DNA of 60,000 nucleotides from Takakia lepidozioides (Eukaryota > Streptophyta > Takakiopsida > Takakiales > Takakiaceae). Positions 13,101-23,578 of the stretch are shown here, in pieces (position 1 is the first letter of the stretch; each line of letters opens with the position of its first letter). The position numbers and the translations under genes are program-made. The stretch covers positions 35,838,001 through 35,898,000 of the forward strand of contig CM060731.1 in assembly GCA_030704615.1 (NCBI GenBank). The letters are read 5' to 3'. Below the pieces are notes generated by a model. The model was not told the DNA's origin and ran no database searches. It saw nothing but the letters and a program-made list of their open reading frames with translations.

Positions 13101-14309
13101 AGTAGTTGTTGTCGGTCTCAATTGACTCAAATGTCTTCAAGAATAAGCATGACCCTACAGGATTGAGTAGACATTTCAGAGGAGTATCATCAATCAGAAG
13201 CGTATTTGTGTCATCGAACTTTCCTCTCGTCTTCACCTTAAGCCCCGCAAGTGGCTTCAGAAACACGTTCAGGGAGTTTTTTAATCTATCGTTATAGTTT
13301 GGATGGACTTTGCTAGAACACGAAATGCAATCCTCCTTCAACATAATGAAGTCCGGTTGTGGTAACCCCTCCAACATGATATCAAGGACGGGCTTGAGGT
13401 TCCTTAGCTCCATGCAGCTCCAAATAGCTAGGTGGAATCGCTCATGTAAATGCTTCCACACCTCTCGATATTTCTCCCGCCTAAAAATCTGCCTTTTAAT
13501 TACCACAATAGGAACGTTGAAGTCGTTCTCGGAGTATTTAGGCACAAGATTATTAGATTTTTGAGACCGGATGATTTTGCAGAGAACACCGTTCAGATCA
13601 AATATAATCAGACGAGATTTACCACTATCCATAGATAAAGACGTAGCTAGTGGTCGAATCTGTGGATGAATAGAAGAACAGAGTAAGGGATTGATTCAGC
13701 AAAAAATAAGGTGTCAGTCGAACATATAAAACTTCACCTCGACACTAATGTCAAGGTAATCTACCATCCGCGATAAAACCCAGAGTTGCATCCCAAGAGT
13801 AAAAACGAATGATATCACTGAAAAATGTGTTCATACGAGCGTTCGCAATCCTAGGACTTACTCCCTGTGGCTACATGGCCATACTTACTATGTTCACCAC
13901 ATATTCCATAATATTTGCATTAACATAACATAATATTTGTCATAACATAAAGCATTTGCCAGTGTTTCAAATAAAGTCTTGTCGTTACCACCCTTTCAAT
14001 GAATCCTAGAATTCAATGGGTTAAGTTGTAAAAAACACTATAGAGTGCAACCTGATTAGAAAACTCAAAACAAAGCAAGGAATACTGATTATAAATATAA
14101 GAATAAAGTCATACCTGCTTGTGAGCCTCCTGTGTTGCTTGCTGGGGACTCGTCACTTCTCCGATGGAGTCGGTCGGTAACCTCGCCATTGAGGTCAATG
14201 TTCCCACAAAAGCTATTGTTAGAGCAGTGTTCTTCACAGTCACATCTACTAGTCTGTTCGAAGCGTTGTTTTTCGAAGTGAGAGGTCTCAACGTTTTGGA
14301 TTTTGTCAT
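10170..14309 (-). CDS. protein with two FCP1-like HAD domains, six exons, predicted 772 aa
   Basis: Minus-strand exons 14309-14115, 13659-13051, 12533-12261, 12099-11914, 11365-10627 and 10486-10170 have GT-AG borders, matching phases and no internal stop, giving 772 codons. Domain 1 (about residues 80-260) has IIFDLNGVLC at the HAD motif I position (Asp86, Asn88) and LLIDDTP (Asp222-223). Domain 2 (about 438-620) has IILSINGILC, with Ser444 and Asn446 where HAD phosphatases carry DxD, but keeps LLVDDEPSK (575-576) and the NPxNTxxFPxxF block typical of FCP1/SCP/TIM50-like domains. Family knowledge: FCP1/SCP enzymes remove phosphates from the RNA polymerase II CTD and other proteins; DLNG variants occur in plants. 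Inference: domain 1 may be active, domain 2 is probably a pseudophosphatase. Palindromic repeats sit in three of its introns. It could instead be two genes split near 12900. Confidence 0.7.
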
Positions 14310-14639
14310 CTGTATCTCAACTCATGGGATTTGAATTATGCTCTATTTAACAACAATTCGAAGACTCAAGTTTCTTGCTATAAAAATGACATGCGAATAT
14401 CTTAAAACAATGGGAAAATCTCAGAACCATTTACACAACCAGCTCTGTATTAGATATCACGTACATTTTTGTGGTCCAATTTGGTTTTCATCCTCCACTC
14501 TCTGCTACGCCCCGCTATTGGGGATACTATGCCGATTGGAAAAAAACCAGCAGCAGCCGGAGTGAATGTGTCAGGCTCGGAATCATCAGCAATGGTGATT
14601 GATTCTGTCTCTATAGCTTGCTTATTTTATACTTCCAGA
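14310..14639. other. short spacer between two minus-strand genes
   Basis: Lies between the start codon of the two-HAD gene and the stop codon of the ParB-like gene upstream of it. It should contain the promoter and 5' UTR of the former. No TATA box stands out and no other feature is seen. Confidence 0.4.
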
Positions 14640-17600
14640 TTATTGCTTCCAAACATCTCCGAGACTCTTCACAATCGGACTCTCCAAAACCACAGTCTCC
14701 ACAACCCTATCCAAGTCCTCCATATTGGTCTCGTCATTAAGCCACGTGCCCTCATTATTACCCTCATCAGCCTCGTGAACTATTTGCTCAACATGCTCAT
14801 TTTCTTTTATTTCCTCAACCGTCTCGTTGTTGTCAGAGCCACCAGTTGATTCAACTGCTCCAACTGTTTCAAGCTTTTCAGCCCCCTGCTGTTCAACGTC
14901 GTCATCATCCTCCTCCGGATCCTTGTCCTCAGTGGACTCGTCCGAGCTCCCACCACCCTCTTGACCATCAATTCCATCTTCTGGTTCCTCATCAACATGT
15001 GGTTCTTCCTCAATCTCCTCTTTGTCCGAAGCATCCACTTTGTCCTCAATGTCCTCATCCTCATCAGAGACCTCCGCAACCTTGTTTGTGTCAGAGGCAC
15101 CGTCATGTTTTTCGGCATCTCCTTCTTCCTGAAACTTTATTCCTTTCTCCACTTCGAGGACCTTGAATGTTGTCTCCATCTTATCATTGTAATATTGAAC
15201 ATGGCTCTGCAGGTTTACATCCACAACACGAACTCCGTGTGCCTACAAAAAGAACTGATCACTGTTATTTCCAAGTCAACAAAATTCAAAAGACGAGATC
15301 AATATAATAGTAGTGGCAGTTGACGTCGACATTCATGTCGACGTTTGAGTCGTAACAACGAGGAGGTGATTATCTTTAGCTCACCTGAAGATGGTAGCTG
15401 AGCATAAGACCACCAAATATATTGAAGGCTGACATCCCCTCCTAACAGAACTGACCGACGAGGATTTCATAAACCTGACTCCGTAGCTCATGCTTGTACA
15501 CTCTTAACTCCATTTCTCTGTCACTGAGCTCAACTTCTGTGCCATGCAGCACAGGTTCCAAGGGCTTCTTGAAAAGAGTTGTCAGGATGTATGCGTCTGG
15601 GGTCTTGAGCTGGTTCATTGTTGCAGGAAAGACGTAGTCGAGGCATAACACCGGGCGTGCGGAAGCAGCAGAGGTGGTTGCATATTTGCGCTCCTCTGAT
15701 CAAGGGAGGTAGACTCCCTGAAGAAGAATGTACTTCGTGGAACCCCCACCGTACCGCACGTAAGAAACAAGATTTGATGAGGAAGCTTGGGTTGAGAAGA
15801 ACACGAATACGTTTGAAAAGACGTTGCGCTTCCTAAAGGCAGACAGTATGGTGATGTAGTCATTCCTCTCAAACGCAAGATCCTCTCTGTCTCCAATTGT
15901 GTTCACAAAGACCATACCAATGTTTTGAAATTTCTTCCTGCTGAAGAATAAAAGACGGCTGGCAGCGTTCAAGAACCTCTTTTTTGCACCTAGCATGACA
16001 TAGCGATCCTTGAATGATCGTGTCACGTCGTCGTTGTAGGTCGTCATCTCCTCAATTTTCTTCTTCCAAGACAGTACATAGCTCCGGGATCGAGGGTGTC
16101 TTCTTGTTCATATTGGCCTTGTCTACCAGATATTCCGCCGTTGTTTTGGACTGCATGGCCTTAAAAACTGTCTTAGCGATTTTGAGGTCATGTTTCACCT
16201 TTGTCCATTCCTCCTTCGTGTATGGTTCTGGATTGCTTTTGGACCGCTCTGCTCCTCCGAGTACCACCATGATGTCATCAACCACAAACCTTCGTGTTTT
16301 CATGTAATCAATGTAGTCGTTCATGCTCCTCAAGGTTTGATTCTTACCCTTATATGGATTTCTAATGCTCACCCTCAAGTCCAGGATCCTCTGTGCCACC
16401 TTCTTGATCTGTTGCTAATTAAGCCCTTGAAGCTTTTGGATAGCCGACTTGGTCAATAGAACCTGCTCAGAGTTGCATACAATCCCCATAGCATCAATGA
16501 GCTTCCCCTTGTCCCACTTTCGAAACATAGTCTCCCACAACTCCCAGACGTCCTCATCAGCATGGACCAATGCCAACGCTTCTATCGAGGAGTTCTTCTC
16601 CAGTATAACCAGTGCCGCTTGCATAAACTCCTAGGATGAAGAGCACAATTATTTTCAGACCCAACAAATTATCAGTGAGGAAATTCCAAAACCCCTATCT
16701 ACATACTAGTATGTACATAAATGAAGAAAAAAACTATTAGAAGAATGTTTATCTTCCACAAGCCAGTCTCGTTCTTTTTTGCATTATCATTGTATTTCGG
16801 CGGCTTCCCAATTGATGCATAAAAGCTTATCAGGTGACCCAATTTCTCGCTAAAAGTCGTGTCAAACTTTTGTGCTTTGTTCGGATCATTTAGAAGCTTG
16901 GAGAGCTTCACCAGTTACAAGTGCTCTTTTGACCACACAATCCTTGTCGGCCATTCTCCAAAGTAGTTTGCGAGTTGCTCGTCTGTATCCAAATCCTCAA
17001 CAAGTTCCTACAGACACAGTTCCATGTTGTAAAGATTTACTTCATTCGACGTCGACATTGATGTCAACATTCAATTGACTCGACAATATCCTACTTCATT
17101 CTAATAGACGTCCATAGCATATAACGTCGACATGAATGTCGAGGTTCTAGACCAATTAAAATCTACTTATTGAATTCTAGAGTCAAGAGACATAGATCTG
17201 GTTAGCGAGTACCTTGGCAGCCACGATCGTATGTTGCCCTCCGATAATGAAAAATTTCGTCGAAGCATCGTCGATCTCCGCTGATCTCGTTGGTATCTTC
17301 TCACACACATCGTCCTCCTTCTCTGGATCAATAAGAGTGAGGTATACCGGATGTTGGGCATCCAGATGTCGGAGCTGCAGGAGTCTGGTTTTCACCTCAT
17401 TCTTGTGTTTGAGGTTCAAAGGTCGGTAAACCATATGTTTAGGAGCAAGATTCATCCGCGATATCGGTATTTTGAAAGTTCTACTAAAACCGAATGGAAA
17501 CATGTCTCCGTAGTATTCTACTAGTTTGTTTGTCAATTCTATTGACTTATCCTTGTCGTAAATGTCGGCTGTCTTGGGTCTCTTTACGTCGGGAGCAAGG

Positions 17601-17734
17601 GCTGGATCAATGGATTTCTTTGGTTTTCGCTTCTTTGAGGATGATCCAACACTTTCTTGATCATGTTCTGTTACTGATGACCCTGCCGTAGACTTACGTC
17701 TTCGTCTTGCTGGTGTTTCCGTTCTTTGTTCCAT
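14640..17734 (-). pseudogene. ParB/sulfiredoxin-like domain gene with acidic C-terminal tail, disrupted
   Basis: Start ATG at 17734; basic Ser/Lys-rich N-terminus with nuclear-localisation-like RRRRK and KKRKPKK. Residues about 65-174 resemble the ParB-like fold: a substrate/position strand (FKIPISRMNLAPKHMVYRPL) and FFIIGGQHTIVAAK, matching the GGxHR-type loop with Gln-His. Exon 1 ends at 17213, exon 2 starts at 17007; later coding segments run to 15380 (donor CAG/gtgagc), then 15243-14640 encodes an Asp/Glu-rich tail. In-frame stops occur near 16915 (TAA), 16417 (TAG), 15698 (TGA) and 15443 (TAG), plus a one-base frameshift near 16090. Family knowledge: ParB-like folds include CTPases, nucleases and DNA-binding factors; eukaryotic members are poorly studied. 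The introns prove it is nuclear, not bacterial. Palindromic repeats lie in two introns. Some stops might be unmodelled introns, but four stops and a shift favour decay. Confidence 0.6.
15323..15344. repeat. perfect-arm copy of the 22-base palindrome, in an intron of the ParB-like gene
   Basis: Arms ACGTCGACAT and ATGTCGACGT match exactly around TC. It lies about 80 bases before the 3' splice site of the last intron of the ParB-like gene (acceptor at 15244-15245). Confidence 0.85.
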
Positions 17735-17775
17735 GTTTCATTATCGGCTGTGAACAATACATCCTGAAAACGGTC

Positions 17776-18208
17776 CTAGGAGCGGATAAATGTTTTGGTA
17801 TCCTGACCGCAGTTGTTGTCTTCATGGAACTTGAATCCTTTTTTGATTGATTGTTTCATGAGGTTTTTGCGGACAGAATTTCCAGATGCTACGTACCCGA
17901 ATGTTTTTGGCACCCTTCCATTCTCAGCAACAAAGATCACCAGCATTGGAGACTGCATGTTCGTCTGGATTTCCACTTCCTTCACGTATGCGTACTTGAG
18001 CTCTGCAACATTGCTTCCCGTCTTGTAGTGAAACCGGAGCTTGTGATCTGGAGGTTCCTCAAGGACTTCAATGCCCCATTCTTTTATGCTGCTCTTCAAT
18101 TTGTATATAGCTACATGCTTTGTCATGTACCCCGGGGATCTGACAGATAAGAAATCCCCACAAATGTCTGCAGACATTCCGGGTTGGCAGTCTTCGGGGG
18201 CCTGAGAA
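17776..18208 (-). CDS. hypothetical protein, last exon
   Basis: Open frame of about 143 codons ending in a stop at 17776, preceded by a good acceptor (cttttgcag, exon from 18208), so it looks like the 3' exon of a gene whose earlier exon I could not assign. The product has mixed charged and beta-prone sequence (HKLRFHYKTGSNVAELKY; SPMLVIFVAENGRVPKTFGY). I recognise no family. It lies 42 bases upstream of the ParB-like gene on the same strand, and a palindromic repeat (18247-18267) sits about 40 bases before its acceptor, as in neighbouring introns. The frame is intact. It might be the downstream part of the Tyr/Pro-rich gene to its right, read past that gene's apparent stop by splicing. Confidence 0.45.
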
Positions 18209-18449
18209 CTGCAAAAGCCATATGTCCAATATTTGATCAAGAAAACACCTCGACACTATGTCGACGTTAGAAAATGTTTATGATGTGACCATGATATTTA
18301 ATCACACTATCTTTTCCACATACAAATGAATGACAAACCCCACAAGTTTTGTAAGCAAACACATTGAAAAATCTTTGTAAATATCCATCTTTTATTCACA
18401 TCAGAGAGCAACTGAGATCTACAACGCATTACTCAACAATGAGACAACA

Positions 18450-18916
18450 TTACCCAAATGTCCAGAGACCAGTGTCTTCATCACAATAGATTCGGCCTAA
18501 CCAAACAGGTTCCAAAAAAGGATTCCTCTTTTGATCTTGATCTTGAGTTCCCGACAGCCCAAGAATCTCGGCACAGACGTTGTCCATGGGTAGCTCATAT
18601 TCTTCGGGGTATGACGTGCGTGGAACATAAGTCTCTGGACTGTATGTTTTCAGGAACATATGTAGGGTAGAATAACATGTATTCATATGGCCGTTGGATA
18701 TTTCGTTGAGAGGAAGGAATGTACTGTGGTGAGGTTGGCATGTATTCAGGGGATGACGGATAATATCCAGGTGAGTCTGCTGCCTCTGAACTGGATGATG
18801 AATAGGCTATTTCAGGTGGTTCAATGAGGTCCGGAAGCTCGTATTCGGGAGTTCCGGGAATTGGGTAGAAGCTCGATGAGTATTCGATCGTTTCATCATT
18901 TCTAGGATAATCACTC
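18450..18916 (-). pseudogene. Tyr/Pro/Ser-rich protein exon with RNA polymerase II CTD-like heptads, one frameshift
   Basis: The exon begins after an acceptor (ttgtgtag, exon from 18916) and encodes a Tyr/Pro/Glu/Ser-rich stretch. At 18703-18762 three consecutive seven-residue units begin with Tyr: YYPSSPE, YMPTSPQ and YIPSSQR. They match the CTD heptad YSPTSPS at Tyr1, Pro3, Ser5 and mostly Pro6. Looser Y-P units follow (YPTYVPE, then TYSPETYVPRTSYPEEYELP). A one-base shift in the A-run near 18641-18652 moves the second half into another frame, which then stays open to a stop at 18450 (ending DEDTGLWTFG). The upstream exon is unknown; a palindromic repeat (18996-19017) lies about 80 bases before the acceptor. 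Inference: a disordered, phosphorylatable CTD-mimic-like protein. It may also be an unrelated low-complexity sequence. Confidence 0.5.
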
Positions 18917-19204
18917 CTACACAACCACCTAAACCACCACCAAATACAAAATCTTGTTGATCCTACTTTTCCAAAGAATTGTTCTAAATTACTCGACCTC
19001 GACATGAATGTCAACGTCCATTCGCAGAAGACAATTTTCCTAAATTGCCTGTCCTGAGTAGACAGCCAGTGACAGTTAGTTTCAACCTATCTCACATGAC
19101 GCTTCATCATCTACTGAAATAACTGCAGTTAGATTTACGCTGCACTTAATATATCTCTATTGTTATATAGAGTTATATCAGAATCTTAATGTCGACATTA
19201 ATGT

Positions 19205-19436
19205 CGAGGTTCTTCATCTATTGGTTATTGATTAACAGTATTGAGGTAATTGTAATCTTCAGTCCACGTAGAGTTGTGAAGAAAACTAATCTTATTGCAT
19301 GAGAACATTGACATTAATGTCGAGGTTCTTCATCTATTGTTTATTGATTAACAGTATTGAGGTAATTGTAATCTTCAGTCCACGTAGAGTTGTGAAGAAA
19401 ACTAATCTTATTGCATGAGAACATTGACATTAATGT
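19205..19436. repeat. 116-bp tandem duplication, each unit carrying one palindrome end
   Basis: Two units, 19205-19320 and 19321-19436, appear identical except for one G/T difference. The junctions fall inside the palindrome, so three palindromes (19189, 19305, 19421) end up 116 bases apart. The near-identity shows a recent event, possibly unequal exchange between palindrome copies. Confidence 0.85.
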
Positions 19437-19849
19437 CGAGGTCCAATTCCCTCGTTGCTAACGTGTTTATCCAAATTATGTAAAAAAAACGTGAAATCTA
19501 CAAATGTTATTACAAAAAGCTAATGTCTAGGCTTACCTCCCCCTCCTCGACACTAATATGAGAGTCCTGAACCTCGACATTAATGTCCAGGAAGTTTAAA
19601 AGGTTCATCAGCAACTTGCTTACATACACTGGAAAACTGAGAGATGTTCAATTTATACATGATGCCTCTAAACCTTGACATTCATGTCGAGGTTCCCTCC
19701 CCTTGTCGGACAGCTATAACAAAAGTGCTAATGTAGATGGTTGACAATATATGACACCCATACATGGGACCGGAACATCTACACCCATACTGGGGTCCTG
19801 AAATGCCTACATGCATTAATGTACCTCGACATCAATGTCAATATTGTTT

Positions 19850-20760
19850 ACAAAGAGTGTCTCCTGATGTCCACCTACATTGCACATTATGTTGACATTA
19901 GAATAGACCTATTTTGCAAAGTCGGGCAACATTATGTCGAACTATATTGGAGAGATACTCCAAATTTACTCGAGATTTGTGTGTGTGAGAGATTCGCTCT
20001 AGGTGTGTGCGTGTGTGTGTGCATTTTTAATTAATCCTAGGTGTATGTGATTGTATGTTCTACTGATTTGCTGTAGGTGCGTTCATTGAGCTATAAGTTT
20101 CTTCTCTCTCTCTCTTTGCCCATGTGTTTCAAGTTTTTTTGCCCATGCGTTTCTCTCTCTCTCTCTCTCTCTTTGCCCATGTTTCTTCTCTATCTCTTTG
20201 TCCATGTGCTTGTTAAAATAAGGGTTTCAGAACCTTAGCCCTACAATTTAAGCTCCAATAGGCTGAGTAGGGACAAGAGCAACAGGAGCTGCATAGGAGC
20301 AGCACGGGCAACAAATACATTCTAGCAGGACAGAGATAAAATAGAGGTACAAATACAATTCCAAATTGCAGCATGTATAATGGATGACTCGTTTTGAATT
20401 ATCTTGAGTTTGAGTTTGATTTCGATTTCTTTAGTTTGATTTCATTGGTCCACCAATTGACAGTTGTCTGCCTTGTTTATAGGTTAAAGAGAGTGAGGTT
20501 GCAGCAGACTCATGGCCAGGACTTGAAATAAGCATTAAGAAACCATAAAATATTCACGACGCCTTTGAACATTAAATAGACCCGAGAGGAACAGAAAATT
20601 GCAATTGCCTTTGTGTGTCATGAGTTCTTTCACCTGAGAGAAACTCTCATCAAATCTGTCAAGGGTGTGTTTACATCTTTGTTTATTAACATTCAATGTC
20701 AAGACTTCCTCATTTACTCCCCTTTCCCTCATTTTCTCTTTCTTTCAGGGCAGAAATCCC
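19850..20760. repeat. spacer with simple-sequence runs
   Basis: Contains a GT/TG run (about 20003-20022) and CT runs (about 20103-20120 and 20150-20172) with repeated tttgcccatg words between them. No gene is supported. It forms part of the central spacer from which leftward and rightward genes of the block diverge. Confidence 0.6.
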
Positions 20761-21165
20761 ACCTTAGAACATCAAACAAAAGTTGAGAGGAAATGAATAT
20801 GCAATTACCTCTGAGCCCGCACGTCGTCCTCCCCTGCGCACAAATGTCTCAGGCAGCCTGCCCTCCAGCTCCCTCTCTTCCCCCGCCGCGCTGCTCGCCT
20901 CTGTCGCTCTGTTCTCTCCCTCGCAGCACCTCGCAGCAGCTCCCCGCTCACAGATTGTTATCCCGTCGCAGTTCCTCTCCATCCTCCTCTCGTCCCCTTT
21001 GCTGTGCGGTACGTGCGCCGTTGGATCGTTCTATATAGGCGGTGCTTTAGAATTACTCTTATGCAGGTAATTTCGCCTTGTTTTGCACGTTCAACCTATA
21101 ATAAGATATAGAAAGTAGATAATATGTAACTGGAAAATAGAAAAATTAGAAATAGGGTATAAAAA

Positions 21166-21910
21166 TTAGCAGTACGTCCCATCCGTTGGATCTCTACGAT
21201 CCAACGGCTTCCCCGCCCTCGGAAAAAAAAAAACCAAAAAATCAAAAATCAGCTGTTGAGGGTTCTGTCGAACCTCGACACATACACCGATGTCTTCACT
21301 ATTGAGCCCGCCACAACAAATAACCCCAGCCGCCGTTGAGGTGCACATTTAGGTAAAATAAATGGTCGATAATAAATAATAACTAAGTGGAAAATAAGCA
21401 AATAGTACATATGGAATTAATAAGAAATCGTGGGTCCTCCCATCCGTTGGATCCTTGGCATTCACTGCGATCCAACGGCTCCCCGCTTCCCCAAAAACAT
21501 ATAAAAAAGAAGAATAACAATCGGCTGCGGATGGTCACGTCGAACTTCGGCGCACACGTCGAGGTCTTTGTAATCAAATGACTTTCGCCCGACCCAAAAA
21601 CAAAAGGCCAAAAATGAAAATAAAAGTGTTTGACCTAATCCGTGGTTGAGAGTTAGGTCAAATGACGCTCCATCACAAAATAAAGGTAGGGTTTATGGCG
21701 GCGCCTTGGGGTTAGGTCAAACCTCACTGCCGTTGGATCGCGATAAGCCAATAGCAGAGATCTTGGAGATTGAACGGATGGTGTGCGGCTTAACTCCGCG
21801 ATGCGCCGCACGCCCTCCGTTCGATCGTCAAGATCATTTGACGGGTCGCGGGCTCTCTACGTCCGTCAGATTTGTGACAGCCCTAATCAACGGTTGGAGC
21901 ACTTGATCCA
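21166..21910. repeat. duplicated segment with inverted CCGTTGGATC / GATCCAACGG pairs
   Basis: Two related units of about 130-150 bases start near 21172 and 21430. Each has CATCCGTTGGATC, a short loop, then GATCCAACGGC, followed by an A-rich stretch and a degenerate CGA..CGTCGAGGTC-type element near 21270 and 21548. A third partial relative lies near 21730 (CCGTTGGATCGCG). The hairpin-forming pairs suggest MITE-like ends or a protein-binding site. No gene is seen. Confidence 0.6.
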
Positions 21911-22068
21911 TGTGGTGTATTCTTAATCATTTGCATTAGCGCATTAACAGCGCCCTGACCACCGCCAGATCTGCTAGGTGTCCATATCCACGGCGGGAAA
22001 ACTCCATCGTTGTGCTCGTTTACGCACCTCTGTGAGTGTACCACGTACACCACACGTTAGGCAGAGGC

Positions 22069-22077
22069 ATATATAAT
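22069..22077 (+). promoter_or_regulatory. candidate TATA box of the rightward genes
   Basis: The sequence catatataat is followed at a typical distance (about 30 bases) by a pyrimidine-rich start-like region and a CT-rich leader (about 22100-22140). It is the best TATA-like site upstream of the ORF at 22957. The long leader would include two or three palindromes. Confidence 0.4.
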
Positions 22078-22956
22078 CTGTCATTCTGCACTCATCCGTC
22101 TTTTTTTTTTCTCTCTTGCTCTGTCCTCCTCAGTCCATCCTGTTTGTGTCCTTTGCATCTTTTTTGTGTACGTTTGCATCAGCCAATATTCTCATGAGTA
22201 TTTGCCTTAAGCTTTAGGGTTTACCAGAGCATCTGTTCATATACAGACACGAGTTCATCGTGTAGTCACATTATGTTCAAGCACATTAGTGTTTGTTTTA
22301 GGTTTTAGAGATTTCAAGGTTTGTTTCATTTCTTCGTTACATACCTAGTCTCCCTACATTTTTACAGTTATCTTTATTTAACTATCATCCATGCCTCATC
22401 CACTTGGATGATTATTCATCCATAGTAACGTCGACATTAGTGTCAAGGTCTGGCGGATTGTTGTTTAAATACAAGCTAAAGTCTCATCACTTGACCTTCA
22501 CTCTGTCCCACATCACATCAAATACCTGAAAGTACCTACTAGTGCATCTGAATATCATAACATGTCTTCTTCTTCACTTGGTTTTTTTTTTTTTTTTTTT
22601 TTTCCCTGGGTCTTCATTAACATATTCACCTGATTTAATGAATCACTTTATATTAGGATATCCAGTAAAGGCTGCTATTTTTTTTTCTATCTATCTTTAT
22701 CCGTCGAGACTAAAGAACGTCGACATTCATATCGACGTTCTATTTTTTACATCATTTCTTATTTTCTTGGTCATCATTGACACATCCACAAGACATATTC
22801 TAATTCTCTTAATATTTCTTCATCGGTCGGATTTTTCTTTCTTTCTATCTCTTAATTAGGATATTCCGCTACAGTCATTCTATTTTTCTTATTTATCTCT
22901 ATCAGTAGAGACTAAGGATTGTTGACATTCATTTCGACGTTCTGTCTTTTCTCGCA

Positions 22957-23514
22957 ATGGATTCTTTATCATCTGGTCTCAAAATCTTTCTCTGTCACAA
23001 AATGTCGAGGGTTGTAGTTGCAACTGGCAACTGCATGAATATAACTAGTGAAGGTCAGTGTCATGGGCGTCCATTGACCTCATCAACAATTAGTGTGACA
23101 ATCACTACATTTGAGAATGGCTATGGGACGATGCAATTGCCATATCCTCATATGGATGTAGACACACTAACTGAGGCTCTTAAGACACCTGTCATGTGGG
23201 ATTTGTGTGACATCTCTTTGGACTATTCTACCTCTAGTCCAAAATGTCATTTCTCGTCCGAAGATGGAGATGGATCAGAAGAATCCGTGGATGGAGAAAA
23301 TCCTCAGAGCCCTCTTGGAAGAAGTAATTGGAGAAATCGTATATGTATCATCTTAACGGAAGAAGGCGGTGACATCTACAAGGGAAGAATACACGCATGC
23401 ATTCCGGATGAGGTGGTACTTTATGACAAACTCGGGGAGGACTATGTTGGTGTTCTTATTGCTAGTGGGAGGATGTGGATCTCTCATGTCCATTATCAAG
23501 TGACCTTTGATTAG
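22957..23514 (+). CDS. DUF8039-like transposon-associated protein, 185 aa
   Basis: Open single-exon frame. Residues about 15-90 follow the pattern I know from plant DUF8039 domains, which occur in transposon-derived proteins: a VVVATG strand, then CHGRPL, VTITTFENG, LPYPHMDVDTLTEAL, and a closing VMWD. The middle is acidic and Ser-rich (SSEDGDGSEESVDGEN). The C-terminal 50 residues have a YKGRIHACIPDEVVLYDKLGEDYVGVLI segment, possibly a second small beta fold. An alternative start is Met16 (23002). It lies 65 bases upstream of the DUF7869-like gene on the same strand and may be joined to it by splicing, since an acceptor-like tctacag precedes 23572. Function unknown; the family assignment is from memory. 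Confidence 0.6.
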   Translation: MDSLSSGLKIFLCHKMSRVVVATGNCMNITSEGQCHGRPLTSSTISVTITTFENGYGTMQLPYPHMDVDTLTEALKTPVMWDLCDISLDYSTSSPKCHFSSEDGDGSEESVDGENPQSPLGRSNWRNRICIILTEEGGDIYKGRIHACIPDEVVLYDKLGEDYVGVLIASGRMWISHVHYQVTFD

Positions 23515-23578
23515 AACAAAATTCTTGCAAAATAAAATGTTGCTTTCGGAATATCTACAAAATTTCTACAGCTCCGAG

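Noticed and set aside
14846-15166. Plus-strand ORFs opposite the acidic tail
   Set aside because: They are antisense images of the Glu/Asp-rich coding stretch, which leaves long open frames on the other strand.
14640-17734. ParB-like gene as bacterial contamination or a plasmid
   Set aside because: It has GT-AG introns, plant-like flanks and palindromes shared with neighbouring eukaryotic genes.
20783-21070. GC-rich plus-strand ORF in the central spacer
   Set aside because: Low-complexity Pro/Ser/Leu text open in more than one frame; it has no homology I recognise and no splice context.
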